Shown here: positions 1 to 5,148 of the stretch, in pieces
Layout of the letters: every line of letters starts with the position of its first letter
Numbering within the stretch: position 1 is the stretch's first letter
Assembly (NCBI GenBank): GCA_019313095.1
Contig: JAFDBU010000197.1
Span: 1 to 5,148 of the forward strand
Direction of reading: 5' to 3'
DNA length: 5,148 bases
Source: Deltaproteobacteria bacterium
GTDB lineage: Bacteria; Desulfobacterota; Desulfobulbia; Desulfobulbales; BM004
Translations under genes and position numbers: made by a program
The notes under the pieces: model-generated
What the model was told of the DNA's origin: nothing
Databases searched by the model: none
Seen by the model: only the letters and a program-made list of their open reading frames with translations

Positions 1-7
1 AGTAGAG

Positions 8-184
8 ATGCAAGTTAAATCAAAAACATTTCAAGATCTTATAGTTTGGCAAAAAGCTCATTCATTTGTTTTAGATACCTATTCTATAACAAAGAAATTT
101 CCAAAAGAGGAATTGTACCGGAAGTACCCCTTGTTCTTCGAATTCCGGCTGCAGGTGTTTTCCTGTGTCTGGCATTACCGGTGA
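8..184 (+). pseudogene. 5' fragment of a four-helix-bundle protein gene (23S rRNA intervening-sequence protein family), fused out of family at the junction
   Basis: From the ATG at 8 the frame reads MQVKSKTFQDLIVWQKAHSF and then continues to FPKEELY at about residues 31-37. This is the characteristic start of the small four-helix-bundle family (S23/IVP type, usually about 115-130 residues). Members occur inside 23S rRNA intervening sequences or as stand-alone genes, and their role is not established. Family members normally continue after ELY with a Gly-Leu-Thr-x-Gln-x-Arg-Arg-like segment. Here the frame instead runs into antisense sequence of the U32 gene (RKYPLFFEF...) and stops at 182-184 after 58 codons. 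Only the first helix and part of the second remain, so a folded product is unlikely. The upstream AGTAGAG is at best a weak ribosome binding site. GC is about 28% up to position 118, far below the neighbouring genes. Identification of the fragment is fairly secure. Whether it is a genomic remnant or an assembly artefact cannot be told from here. Confidence 0.75.
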
Positions 185-1484
185 CCAGGCCTTGCTGAAT
201 TGCCTGGACCTTCTTTTTTGTTTTTTGCTGCAACTTTTTTATATCCTGATTAAACTGGCGTGGATGAATGGTCGGTTGAACCTTTTCAGCCTCCCGGGCA
301 GTTCGGCTGTCAACCTTGTACAGACTGTCTCCAGTTTTCACCACTGCCGGGACTTCAAGCACAAGAACATCACCCGGCTCTGCCTGTGAAATTTTCCGGC
401 CGTTTTTTGTTACATTGCGCAGGGTAAAGGCGACCCTCTCGCCTGTATCCTCCTGATGCAAACGCAAACGATCTCCAACCTGCAACGGTTGTTTCAGGAC
501 AAGTGAAACCTTGCCCCTGCCTGTACCTTTGCCAGCCTGCCCCAGATACATGCCTATATTGCCTGAATGATATGGTGATATGGGTTCATTCGACTCTGTT
601 ATGCTGAAAAAAGCCTGACTGGTTTTTCTTCCCATTGCTTGTTTTAACAATTCCTTGGCATCATCGAGGATATTCCTCTTTTCAGCATCTGCATCTATAA
701 CCATCCGGTAAGCCCTAACCACGGAAGAAACATAATGGGCGCTCCGCAGACGGCCCTCAATTTTAAGAGACGCAACACCCGCCTTCATCAACTCGGAAAC
801 ATGGTCGATACCACTCAGATCATTCATGGAAAAATAATAGCCCGGTTTTTCTCCTTGCTGCTTCCACTGGTAGCGCCTTCTGCAGGGCTGGACACATCGC
901 CCGCGCAACCCGCTCTTGCCGCCAAGATAGCTGCTGAATAAGCACAGTCCGGAATAGCTGAAGCAGAGGGCTCCATGCACAAAAACCTCAAGTTGTGCCG
1001 TACTGTTCTTTGCTATGGTTCCGATTTCCTTAATGGTTAGTTCTCGGGCTAGAACTACCCGTTCAAAACCCATTTTTTCAAACTGGTGGACAACAAGAGA
1101 GTTGTGAGCACCTAAAAGGGTGCTGGCATGTAAGCGCAGATGCTGAAAGTATTTTCTGCATAGATGGTAGATCCCGAGGTCCTGGATGATCAGGGCGTCC
1201 GGCTGCAGTTCCTCAAGCATGGCCAGGGTTGCCAAAGCTTGGTGGATTTCATCCTCCTTCAGCAGGCTGTTGGTGGCAAGGTAGAGCTTGACGCCTTTTG
1301 CATGGGCGAACGCGACCATGGCCCCAATTTCCGCCATGGAGAAATTCCGTGACTGCGCTCGGGCATTTAAAGCCGGTGCTCCTATGTAAACAGCATCAGC
1401 ACCAGCCTCTATGGCCCTTTCAAAAACATTTATGGAGCCTGCAGGCGCCAATAGCTCCGGCTTCTCCATCTGTAAATCGGTCAT
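84..1484 (-). CDS. U32-family (RlhA-like) [4Fe-4S] tRNA/rRNA hydroxylation protein, 3' end lost at the junction
   Basis: U32 'peptidases' are now known mainly as RNA-modification factors. E. coli RlhA and TrhP support 5-hydroxycytidine formation in 23S rRNA and 5-hydroxyuridine formation in tRNA. The N-terminal TIM-barrel signature is clear: PELLAPAGS (9-17), ADAVYIGAP (29-37), DALIIQDLGI (96-105), LHAST (118-122), ARELT (146-150) and KIEGR (241-245). The family motif EVFVHGALC with four cysteines C174, C181, C197 and C201 fits iron-sulfur ligands. A small beta-barrel-like domain follows at about 305-390, then a Lys/Gln-rich linker at about 410-430. The motif style is nearer RlhA (about 650 residues) than TrhP. 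The frame reaches a stop after 466 codons, but residues from about 457 on (IPLLEISLL) are antisense to the four-helix-bundle fragment, so they are not native and a C-terminal region is missing. The gene starts 10 bases after the rhomboid stop, with AGGTGA as ribosome binding site. Met6 is a possible but less supported start. Confidence 0.88.
   Translation of the reverse strand: MTDLQMEKPELLAPAGSINVFERAIEAGADAVYIGAPALNARAQSRNFSMAEIGAMVAFAHAKGVKLYLATNSLLKEDEIHQALATLAMLEELQPDALIIQDLGIYHLCRKYFQHLRLHASTLLGAHNSLVVHQFEKMGFERVVLARELTIKEIGTIAKNSTAQLEVFVHGALCFSYSGLCLFSSYLGGKSGLRGRCVQPCRRRYQWKQQGEKPGYYFSMNDLSGIDHVSELMKAGVASLKIEGRLRSAHYVSSVVRAYRMVIDADAEKRNILDDAKELLKQAMGRKTSQAFFSITESNEPISPYHSGNIGMYLGQAGKGTGRGKVSLVLKQPLQVGDRLRLHQEDTGERVAFTLRNVTKNGRKISQAEPGDVLVLEVPAVVKTGDSLYKVDSRTAREAEKVQPTIHPRQFNQDIKKLQQKTKKKVQAIQQGLVTGNARHRKTPAAGIRRTRGTSGTIPLLEISLL
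112..130. other. Breakpoint between two unrelated sequences
   Basis: The four-helix-bundle frame stays family-like through the TAC codon at 116-118. The U32 frame on the other strand is plausible down to about the same place. GC steps from roughly 28% (1-118) to roughly 48% (119-240), counted by hand. The join contains GTAC at 115-118 and again at 124-127, separated by CGGAA. That makes a short repeat that is both direct and inverted, and it could be microhomology or coincidence. There is no transposase, integrase, terminal inverted repeat or recognisable attachment site in the window. Confidence 0.7.
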
Positions 1485-1494
1485 ATTTTCAACA

Positions 1495-1500
1495 TCACCT
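1495..1500 (-). promoter_or_regulatory. Ribosome binding site of the U32 gene formed by the rhomboid gene's last codon and stop
   Basis: Read on the minus strand, AGG (final Arg codon) and TGA (stop) of the rhomboid gene give AGGTGA. It lies 10 bases before the ATG at 1484. It supports the start chosen for the U32 gene. It also suggests translational coupling, because a ribosome ending the rhomboid gene sits on the start site of the next gene. Confidence 0.65.
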
Positions 1501-2220
1501 GCTGATACGCCTGATCCTTCTTGCCGATTGCCTCACCGGCCTCTGCCAGTCCTTGCAGCGGAATATCCGCAGCATTACCACACCGGCGACAAAACCTCCA
1601 ACATGAGCCCAAAAGGCCACCCCTCCTCCCACCATCCGCTCAGCGTTAAGAGAGTAAAGCGAACCCTCCAGAAACTGGATTAGAAACCAGAAGCCGAGAA
1701 AAAAATAGGCCGGTAGTTCAATGATGTAAAAAAGAATAAATATGGGCAGCAGGGTTGTAATTCTGGCATGAGGGTAAGTGAGAAAATAGGCTCCCAAAAC
1801 CCCTGAAACGGCACCACTGGCACCGATCATCGGTATGGTAGACTGGGGATTGGATATAGCTTGGGCACCCACTGATGCCACACCGCAGAGCAGGAAAAAA
1901 AGAATATAGCGGCCATGCCCCATGCAGTCCTCGACATTATCACCGAAAATCCAGAGAAACCACATATTCGAAATGAGATGGAGCAGATTGGCATGCAGAA
2001 ACATGGAACTGAAAACCGGCACGAAACCAGACAGATTAAACCAGTCGTGAGCCTGCTGGGATAAAAATCGGGCCGGGATAAAACCAAGGGCGAATACCAG
2101 TTGATCAACTCTTTCTCCGTAAGACATCTGGTAGAGAAAAAAAATGACATTAGCAGTTATAATCCCTATATTGACAACGGGAAAATTTTTGGCCTCGATA
2201 TTATCTTTTAAGGGGAACAT
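1495..2220 (-). CDS. Rhomboid-family intramembrane serine protease
   Basis: Rhomboids cut transmembrane substrates inside the lipid bilayer using a Ser-His dyad. The 241-residue protein has the full signature. GASG at 133-136 carries the nucleophile Ser135. AHVGGF at 205-210 carries the general base His206. HLISN at 81-85 matches the oxyanion-stabilising HxxxN of GlpG. About six hydrophobic segments are visible, at roughly 16-33, 64-92, 104-121, 130-149, 155-183 and 201-219, after a loop rich in aromatic residues. The start MFPLKDNIEAKNFPVVN matches the usual MIPL-type opening of bacterial rhomboids, so the ATG at 2220 is trusted. However, no Shine-Dalgarno sequence precedes it (CCCTGCCGG). 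The tail after residue 221 is strongly basic (RRIRRISR) and should lie in the cytoplasm. The gene is placed to be co-transcribed with the U32 gene downstream. All catalytic residues are present, so activity is expected. The substrate is unknown. Confidence 0.95.
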   Translation of the reverse strand: MFPLKDNIEAKNFPVVNIGIITANVIFFLYQMSYGERVDQLVFALGFIPARFLSQQAHDWFNLSGFVPVFSSMFLHANLLHLISNMWFLWIFGDNVEDCMGHGRYILFFLLCGVASVGAQAISNPQSTIPMIGASGAVSGVLGAYFLTYPHARITTLLPIFILFYIIELPAYFFLGFWFLIQFLEGSLYSLNAERMVGGGVAFWAHVGGFVAGVVMLRIFRCKDWQRPVRQSARRIRRISR

Positions 2221-2346
2221 CCGGCAGGGATTGAGTTAGTTTTTTATATATTTACAAAAAAAATATTAGAGGCAGGTTTGTCCTTGAAAGGCCCTTTGAT
2301 AGAAGAAATTCTTTCTTGTTAAATCAGAAAACCGCAATAGCCCTGT
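2221..2346. other. AT-rich intergenic gap between the kinase and rhomboid genes
   Basis: This 126-base gap is the largest between genes here and the likeliest place for a promoter serving the rhomboid-U32 pair. It holds a palindrome AAAGGCCCTTT at 2287-2297 and an inverted repeat AAGAAA/TTTCTT (2303-2308 and 2312-2317, three-base loop). On the minus strand there is an eight-T run near 2259-2266. None of the repeats directly abuts the T run, so no canonical terminator can be called. A TAATAT box lies near 2267-2272 on the minus strand, but no good -35 box sits at the right spacing, so no promoter is called either. Confidence 0.4.
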
Positions 2347-3795
2347 TCATTCCTCATCAAATTCGAACTGTTCCGGCCATGGTTGCAGAAACTTGATTGT
2401 GGGCAGGGGAATGACAAAATAAAAATTGTTGCCCTGACCGGTTGCCTCATAACCAACCCTGCCGCCATGCAATTCAATAACATGTTTGATAAAGGAAAGG
2501 CCATGACCTGTGCCGGGTTTTTTATAACTGTTTACACCCCGGAATCCTTCTGAATACAGGGCATTTACTTCACTTAGCGGCAGGTGGCGGCCCGTAGTAA
2601 AAACATTGAATTTCACCCCCCTCTGGTTTGGCCCAAAATAATCTTCAATTATTTCACGTCCATAAGCCACAACCTTCCGAGGTTTTCCCATCTCATCAAT
2701 AATTTCTTCGGTATACTTTACAGCATTGGAAAACAGATTGGCATATACCTGTGCCAGCAGCCCCTTATCAACCATGATGGGGATCTCAACTTCATCCATA
2801 CCCTTTGGCATGGCGATGGTTATTTTATTGGCTTTCATCCGGCTTTGATACTGTCCCAGTTGCGGCAGGATGATTTCCTTCTCAACCCGGCAAAGTTTAG
2901 GCCGCAAAACCAAATGGCCGCGTTCAAAATGCTCCCGGCGGAATAGACTTTCCAGAAAAAGACTGACATTGGCATGATGCTTCAGCATTTCCTGCTGATA
3001 TCCCATGAGATCGCCGCGCATATTTGCCAATCTGTCAATCATGCTGCTGCAGGCTTCGCTATCGAGGTTGGAATTCTTCTTATAATCCCTCATTTGCTCC
3101 TCAAGCTCCTGTAACTCGCCTATTTTCTTCCGGAGCTGGTTGAACAGGTGCTTAAAATACATATTCGGAATTATGACGTTGTGCTCTATATCCATCACCA
3201 GGCTGTTGATGAATTTAAGATGTTGGATGTTCTGATGAGCCAATAAGCGGTTCTGGAGCCTGAATCCGATGCGGTTGGCATATTTTGTAAGGAAGAAGAA
3301 ATCCGATTCCTTAATTCTCTCAAACGGGAAAACTTCCAACATGCCAAGGACCCGCATATAACTCTGCCATGGTTCCTGGTTCCGCCCCAGCAGGCTGCCT
3401 TCTTCGTGGGAGACCTGTGGCGGTTTTCGATAAATCGGCACAACATAGGAATTTTGGGTTTTATAGGCCTGGTCACTTAAGTATATACCTGTCGGTATGG
3501 ATCGCTGGTCCCGGATAATACCTTCCTTGCTGGTACATACAACCCTGAGGTGCTTTTCTTCCTCATCAAGGAGATAAAGAGCACTTTCAAGCTGCATGGC
3601 CTCCAGAAGCACAACCACTGTAATACGGTAGAAATCCTCCAGCTTGGTATACTCCTGGACCAGATCGAAAAAAGATTTTAACAGATTGTTCTGCAGCGGA
3701 CTGAAATCATAACGCTCATGATCTTTGAGTTTCTGCCGCACCCTCTTTTGGAAATGGTGCAGATCAAATCTATAGTCGGAATGATCTTCTACCAT
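2347..3795 (-). CDS. Cytosolic GAF-domain sensor histidine kinase with degenerate H and G1 boxes
   Basis: The 482-residue protein has no signal peptide or membrane segment. Residues about 38-185 look like a GAF sensor domain, ending FFFLTKYANRIGFRLQNRLL, and are followed by a helical region. The probable phospho-acceptor helix has DIEHNVIIP (202-210). His205 and Pro210 keep the H-x4-P spacing of an H box, but the usual acidic residue after His is Asn. A coiled-coil-like stretch (about 218-262) makes the dimerisation region longer than usual before FLESLF (280-285). The ATPase part has a good N box, YANLFSNAVKYT (Asn353, Asn357), and a good G2 lid, PGTGHGLSF (427-435). The G1 box reads VFTTGRHLP (398-406), so the Asp that normally contacts adenine is Thr400. 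GAGG seven bases before the ATG supports the start. No response regulator is adjacent. It follows pyrR after 66 bases and may share its transcript. The kinase fold is secure, but catalytic competence and signal are not. Confidence 0.88.
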   Translation of the reverse strand: MVEDHSDYRFDLHHFQKRVRQKLKDHERYDFSPLQNNLLKSFFDLVQEYTKLEDFYRITVVVLLEAMQLESALYLLDEEEKHLRVVCTSKEGIIRDQRSIPTGIYLSDQAYKTQNSYVVPIYRKPPQVSHEEGSLLGRNQEPWQSYMRVLGMLEVFPFERIKESDFFFLTKYANRIGFRLQNRLLAHQNIQHLKFINSLVMDIEHNVIIPNMYFKHLFNQLRKKIGELQELEEQMRDYKKNSNLDSEACSSMIDRLANMRGDLMGYQQEMLKHHANVSLFLESLFRREHFERGHLVLRPKLCRVEKEIILPQLGQYQSRMKANKITIAMPKGMDEVEIPIMVDKGLLAQVYANLFSNAVKYTEEIIDEMGKPRKVVAYGREIIEDYFGPNQRGVKFNVFTTGRHLPLSEVNALYSEGFRGVNSYKKPGTGHGLSFIKHVIELHGGRVGYEATGQGNNFYFVIPLPTIKFLQPWPEQFEFDEE

Positions 3796-3861
3796 TGGAT
3801 AACCTCAATTAATATTCCTCGCCTGTTCTAAAATTACAAACTGCAGGACAAAAAAAGTGCG

Positions 3862-4404
3862 TTAACCGCTGTATCCAAGTACCACTTCATCTGTGCCGGC
3901 ATCTTCACGCAGCAGCACATCGATACGCTGGTCTGTTTTAACCTCTATCTCCATCCCCGTATAATCAGGCTGTATGGGCAACTCCCGTCCACCCCTGTCG
4001 ACCAAAACGGCAAGCTGGATACTGCTGGGGCGACCAAAATCCATAACTGCATCCAAGGCGGCCCGGATAGTGCGTCCGGTATAGATCACATCGTCAACCA
4101 GTATCAAAGTCTTTCCTTCCACCTCAAAGGATATATTTGTTTTTTTTACAATGGGATTCTGGGATACCCTGCTCCAGTCATCCCGGTATAATGTTATATC
4201 GAGGCTGCCAGCAGGTAGCTCCTTGTTTTCACGTTTTTTTATAATATGATGCAGCCGGTCTGCCAGGAATACTCCGCCGGTGTGTATTCCCACAATGACA
4301 ATATCATCCACCTTGAGATTCTTCTCCAGAATCTGCAAGGCAATACGATCAAGTGCCCTTACAATATCCTGGACCGACATTATAACTTTTTTCCTACGGA
4401 CCAT
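3862..4404 (-). CDS. pyrR: PyrR: pyrimidine operon regulator / uracil phosphoribosyltransferase
   Basis: PyrR-family proteins convert uracil and PRPP to UMP. In Firmicutes they also bind pyr mRNA to control attenuation. The type I phosphoribosyltransferase PRPP loop is LILVDDVIYTGRT (100-112, counted from the start used here). Other family blocks are VGIHTGGVFLADRL (38-51), DITLYRDDW (69-77) and VLVDRGGRELPIQPDYTG (133-150). The frame is open back to an ATG at 4443, but that site has no ribosome binding site and would overlap purN by 50 bases. The ATG at 4404 is preceded by GGAGG with a 10-base spacer and gives 180 residues, the usual family size. That start overlaps the purN stop by 11 bases, so translation of the two is probably coupled. 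No PyrR-type attenuator leader was seen in the window. A regulatory role is therefore unproven here and the enzymatic role is the safer call. Confidence 0.93.
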   Translation of the reverse strand: MVRRKKVIMSVQDIVRALDRIALQILEKNLKVDDIVIVGIHTGGVFLADRLHHIIKKRENKELPAGSLDITLYRDDWSRVSQNPIVKKTNISFEVEGKTLILVDDVIYTGRTIRAALDAVMDFGRPSSIQLAVLVDRGGRELPIQPDYTGMEIEVKTDQRIDVLLREDAGTDEVVLGYSG

Positions 4405-4981
4405 TTTCAACACGCCTCCAGAAAAAATCTGCTCCTTTTTCATCTACCAGGTTAATGGCTTCGGGAAATGCAACACACTCCACCTCAAAAACCTTGGCTG
4501 CTATTTCTTCCGGTGTGTCATCATACTCCAACGGCACACATTTCTGAACCACAATCGGCCCCTGATCATATTGATTGTCGGCAAAATGGACAGTGCAGCC
4601 ACTCACCATTACACCTTTTGCCTTTACAGCCCGGTGCACCCTCATACCGTAGAACCCGTCTCCGCAGAAAGAAGGAATAAGTGCCGGGTGGATATTTAAA
4701 ACATTTTTTTCAAGTCCGGGTGGCGGCTCGTACAGTTTCAGATAACCTGCCAGGCAGATAAGATTGATCTCAAAATTCTTTAAAATTTCATTTGTTGCCG
4801 TATTGCCGCTGGCATGAAAGTTTGGAAAACCGTATTTTTCTGCCTTCTGAAGTCCTAAAACATCCTTGACGTTGGAGACGACAACCTTTATCTCCGTGTT
4901 CAGGCTGCCATCCTGGATATGGTCATGAAAATTATCCAGAGTCCTGTCGCTGCCCGACAGCAGTACTGCCATTTTTTGCAT
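4394..4981 (-). CDS. purN: Phosphoribosylglycinamide formyltransferase (GAR transformylase)
   Basis: PurN transfers a formyl group from 10-formyltetrahydrofolate to GAR, the third step of purine synthesis, in the cytosol. The 195-residue protein has the catalytic set expected from E. coli PurN (Asn106, His108, Asp144): NIHPALIPS gives Asn96 and His98, and YDQGPIVVQ gives Asp139. The folate-site block GCTVHFADN is at 128-136. The N-terminal phosphate-loop region reads LLSGSDRTLDNF in place of the common SGNGSNLQ. CGDGFYGMRVHRA replaces the usual PGxxxxxRA stretch. Both belong to a subtype I recall from Planctomycetes and Desulfobacterota. The start has GGGGAG six bases upstream and overlaps the stop of the preceding cyclohydrolase gene as TAATG. 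The 3' end overlaps pyrR. Function as GAR transformylase is very likely, and a changed specificity cannot be excluded because the GAR phosphate loop differs. Confidence 0.92.
   Translation of the reverse strand: MQKMAVLLSGSDRTLDNFHDHIQDGSLNTEIKVVVSNVKDVLGLQKAEKYGFPNFHASGNTATNEILKNFEINLICLAGYLKLYEPPPGLEKNVLNIHPALIPSFCGDGFYGMRVHRAVKAKGVMVSGCTVHFADNQYDQGPIVVQKCVPLEYDDTPEEIAAKVFEVECVAFPEAINLVDEKGADFFWRRVENGP
4415..4419 (-). promoter_or_regulatory. Ribosome binding site that sets the pyrR start
   Basis: GGAGG on the minus strand lies within the last codons of purN (Trp-Arg), 10 bases before the ATG at 4404. It is the reason for preferring this start over the upstream in-frame ATG at 4443. Confidence 0.6.
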
Positions 4982-5148
4982 TATTCACTCCCCTTGAAAT
5001 GTGGATTGGTGCCGGTGTCAATCTTTGCCAACCAGGCGACAATCGCTGTATCATAAGAACTTGTTAGCTGAAAAACTTTAACCGCAAGACGAAAACGTGT
5101 CGCAAGTGTTGTATTGCCATGTTCTTTAATTTCTGCGACGACCTGCGG
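4981..5148 (-). CDS. purH: C-terminal end of an IMP cyclohydrolase (PurH N-terminal domain type), cut by the window edge
   Basis: The last 55 codons of a gene entering from the right edge read ...GNTTLATRFRLAVKVFQLTS then SYDTAIVAWLAK. This matches the end of the MGS-like IMP cyclohydrolase domain of PurH (compare the R-x-x-LA-x-x-x-F-x-x-TA-x-YD block). That domain closes the purine ring, converting FAICAR to IMP. In bifunctional PurH about 300 further residues of AICAR formyltransferase follow this point. Here the protein stops about 20 residues later (NPHFKGSE, stop TAA at 4981-4983). The protein therefore looks like a stand-alone cyclohydrolase, with the formyltransferase supplied elsewhere. 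The stop overlaps the purN start by one base (TAATG), the tightest coupling in the window. The upstream part is outside the window, so full length and catalytic residues cannot be judged. The symbol is given by domain, not by confirmed bifunctionality. Confidence 0.82.
   Translation of the reverse strand, partial: PQVVAEIKEHGNTTLATRFRLAVKVFQLTSSYDTAIVAWLAKIDTGTNPHFKGSE

Noticed and set aside
1..184. A 23S rRNA intervening sequence or an Avd-type diversity-generating retroelement protein
   Set aside because: There is no rRNA sequence, reverse transcriptase or template/variable repeat in the window. The fragment matches the general four-helix-bundle family only.
1827..2150. Minus-strand frame of 107 codons with hydrophobic stretches
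   Set aside because: It is an alternative frame inside the rhomboid gene. The rhomboid frame carries the catalytic motifs.
2287..2317. Palindrome AAAGGCCCTTT and inverted repeat AAGAAA/TTTCTT as a terminator
   Set aside because: The first has a one-base centre and the second is AT-rich. Neither is followed directly by the T run, so they are only noted under the intergenic gap.
2584..2946. Plus-strand open frame of 120 codons
   Set aside because: It lies antisense inside the kinase gene, with no family resemblance and no ribosome binding site. It is a shadow of the kinase frame.
3840..3870. Possible terminator after pyrR (GCG-GTTAA-CGC followed by a seven-T run on the minus strand)
   Set aside because: The stem is only three base pairs with the pyrR stop inside it, too weak to call.
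4441..4443. Upstream ATG giving a 193-residue PyrR
   Set aside because: It has no ribosome binding site and a 50-base overlap with purN. The extra residues are a read of purN sequence in another frame and do not resemble the PyrR start. The ATG at 4404 has GGAGG.
4280..4699. Plus-strand open frame of 139 codons
   Set aside because: It is antisense to pyrR and purN, both of which are firmly identified, and it has no recognisable domain.
4900..4960. CCAGAG-like motif as a PyrR RNA-binding site
   Set aside because: The match near 4936 is on the non-coding strand inside purN and lacks the full binding-loop consensus and any attenuator hairpins.

Overview
The window carries a row of minus-strand genes. 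Read in the direction of transcription (high to low coordinates) they are: the end of a purH-type IMP cyclohydrolase, purN, pyrR, a soluble GAF/histidine-kinase protein, a rhomboid protease, and a U32-family (RlhA-like) protein whose 3' end is missing. At the left edge is the first third of a plus-strand four-helix-bundle (23S rRNA intervening-sequence type) gene. It is joined directly to the broken U32 gene. No rRNA, tRNA, CRISPR array or insertion sequence was seen.

The organism is a Gram-negative bacterium of moderate GC. The best guess is a Desulfobacterota lineage (Desulfobulbales-like). Three points suggest this: an IMP cyclohydrolase domain that ends as its own protein, a PurN with the SG-x-x-RTL / CGDGFYG sequence style, and a cytosolic GAF kinase between pyrR and a rhomboid gene. 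This rests on family recollection, not on a search.

Right part (3862-5148): three nucleotide-synthesis genes are packed as an operon. The cyclohydrolase stop overlaps the purN start by one base, and purN overlaps pyrR by 11 bases. Together they cover a late and an early step of purine synthesis plus a pyrimidine regulator/salvage protein. Middle (2347-3795): the kinase gene follows pyrR after 66 bases, with its own ribosome binding site and no adjacent response regulator. Its ATP lid and N box are good, but its H box and G1 box are degenerate. Left-middle (119-2220): after a 126-base AT-rich gap come the rhomboid gene and the U32 gene. They are 10 bases apart, and the last codon and stop of the rhomboid gene double as the Shine-Dalgarno sequence of the U32 gene.

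Left edge (1-184): base composition changes abruptly at about position 118, from about 28% GC to about 48% GC over the next 120 bases (hand count). Two unrelated genes on opposite strands are cut at the same point. This is a real rearrangement breakpoint or an assembly/amplification chimera, and it is the most noteworthy signal in the window. The rest is mostly housekeeping content, and I do not see a convincing new multi-gene system.
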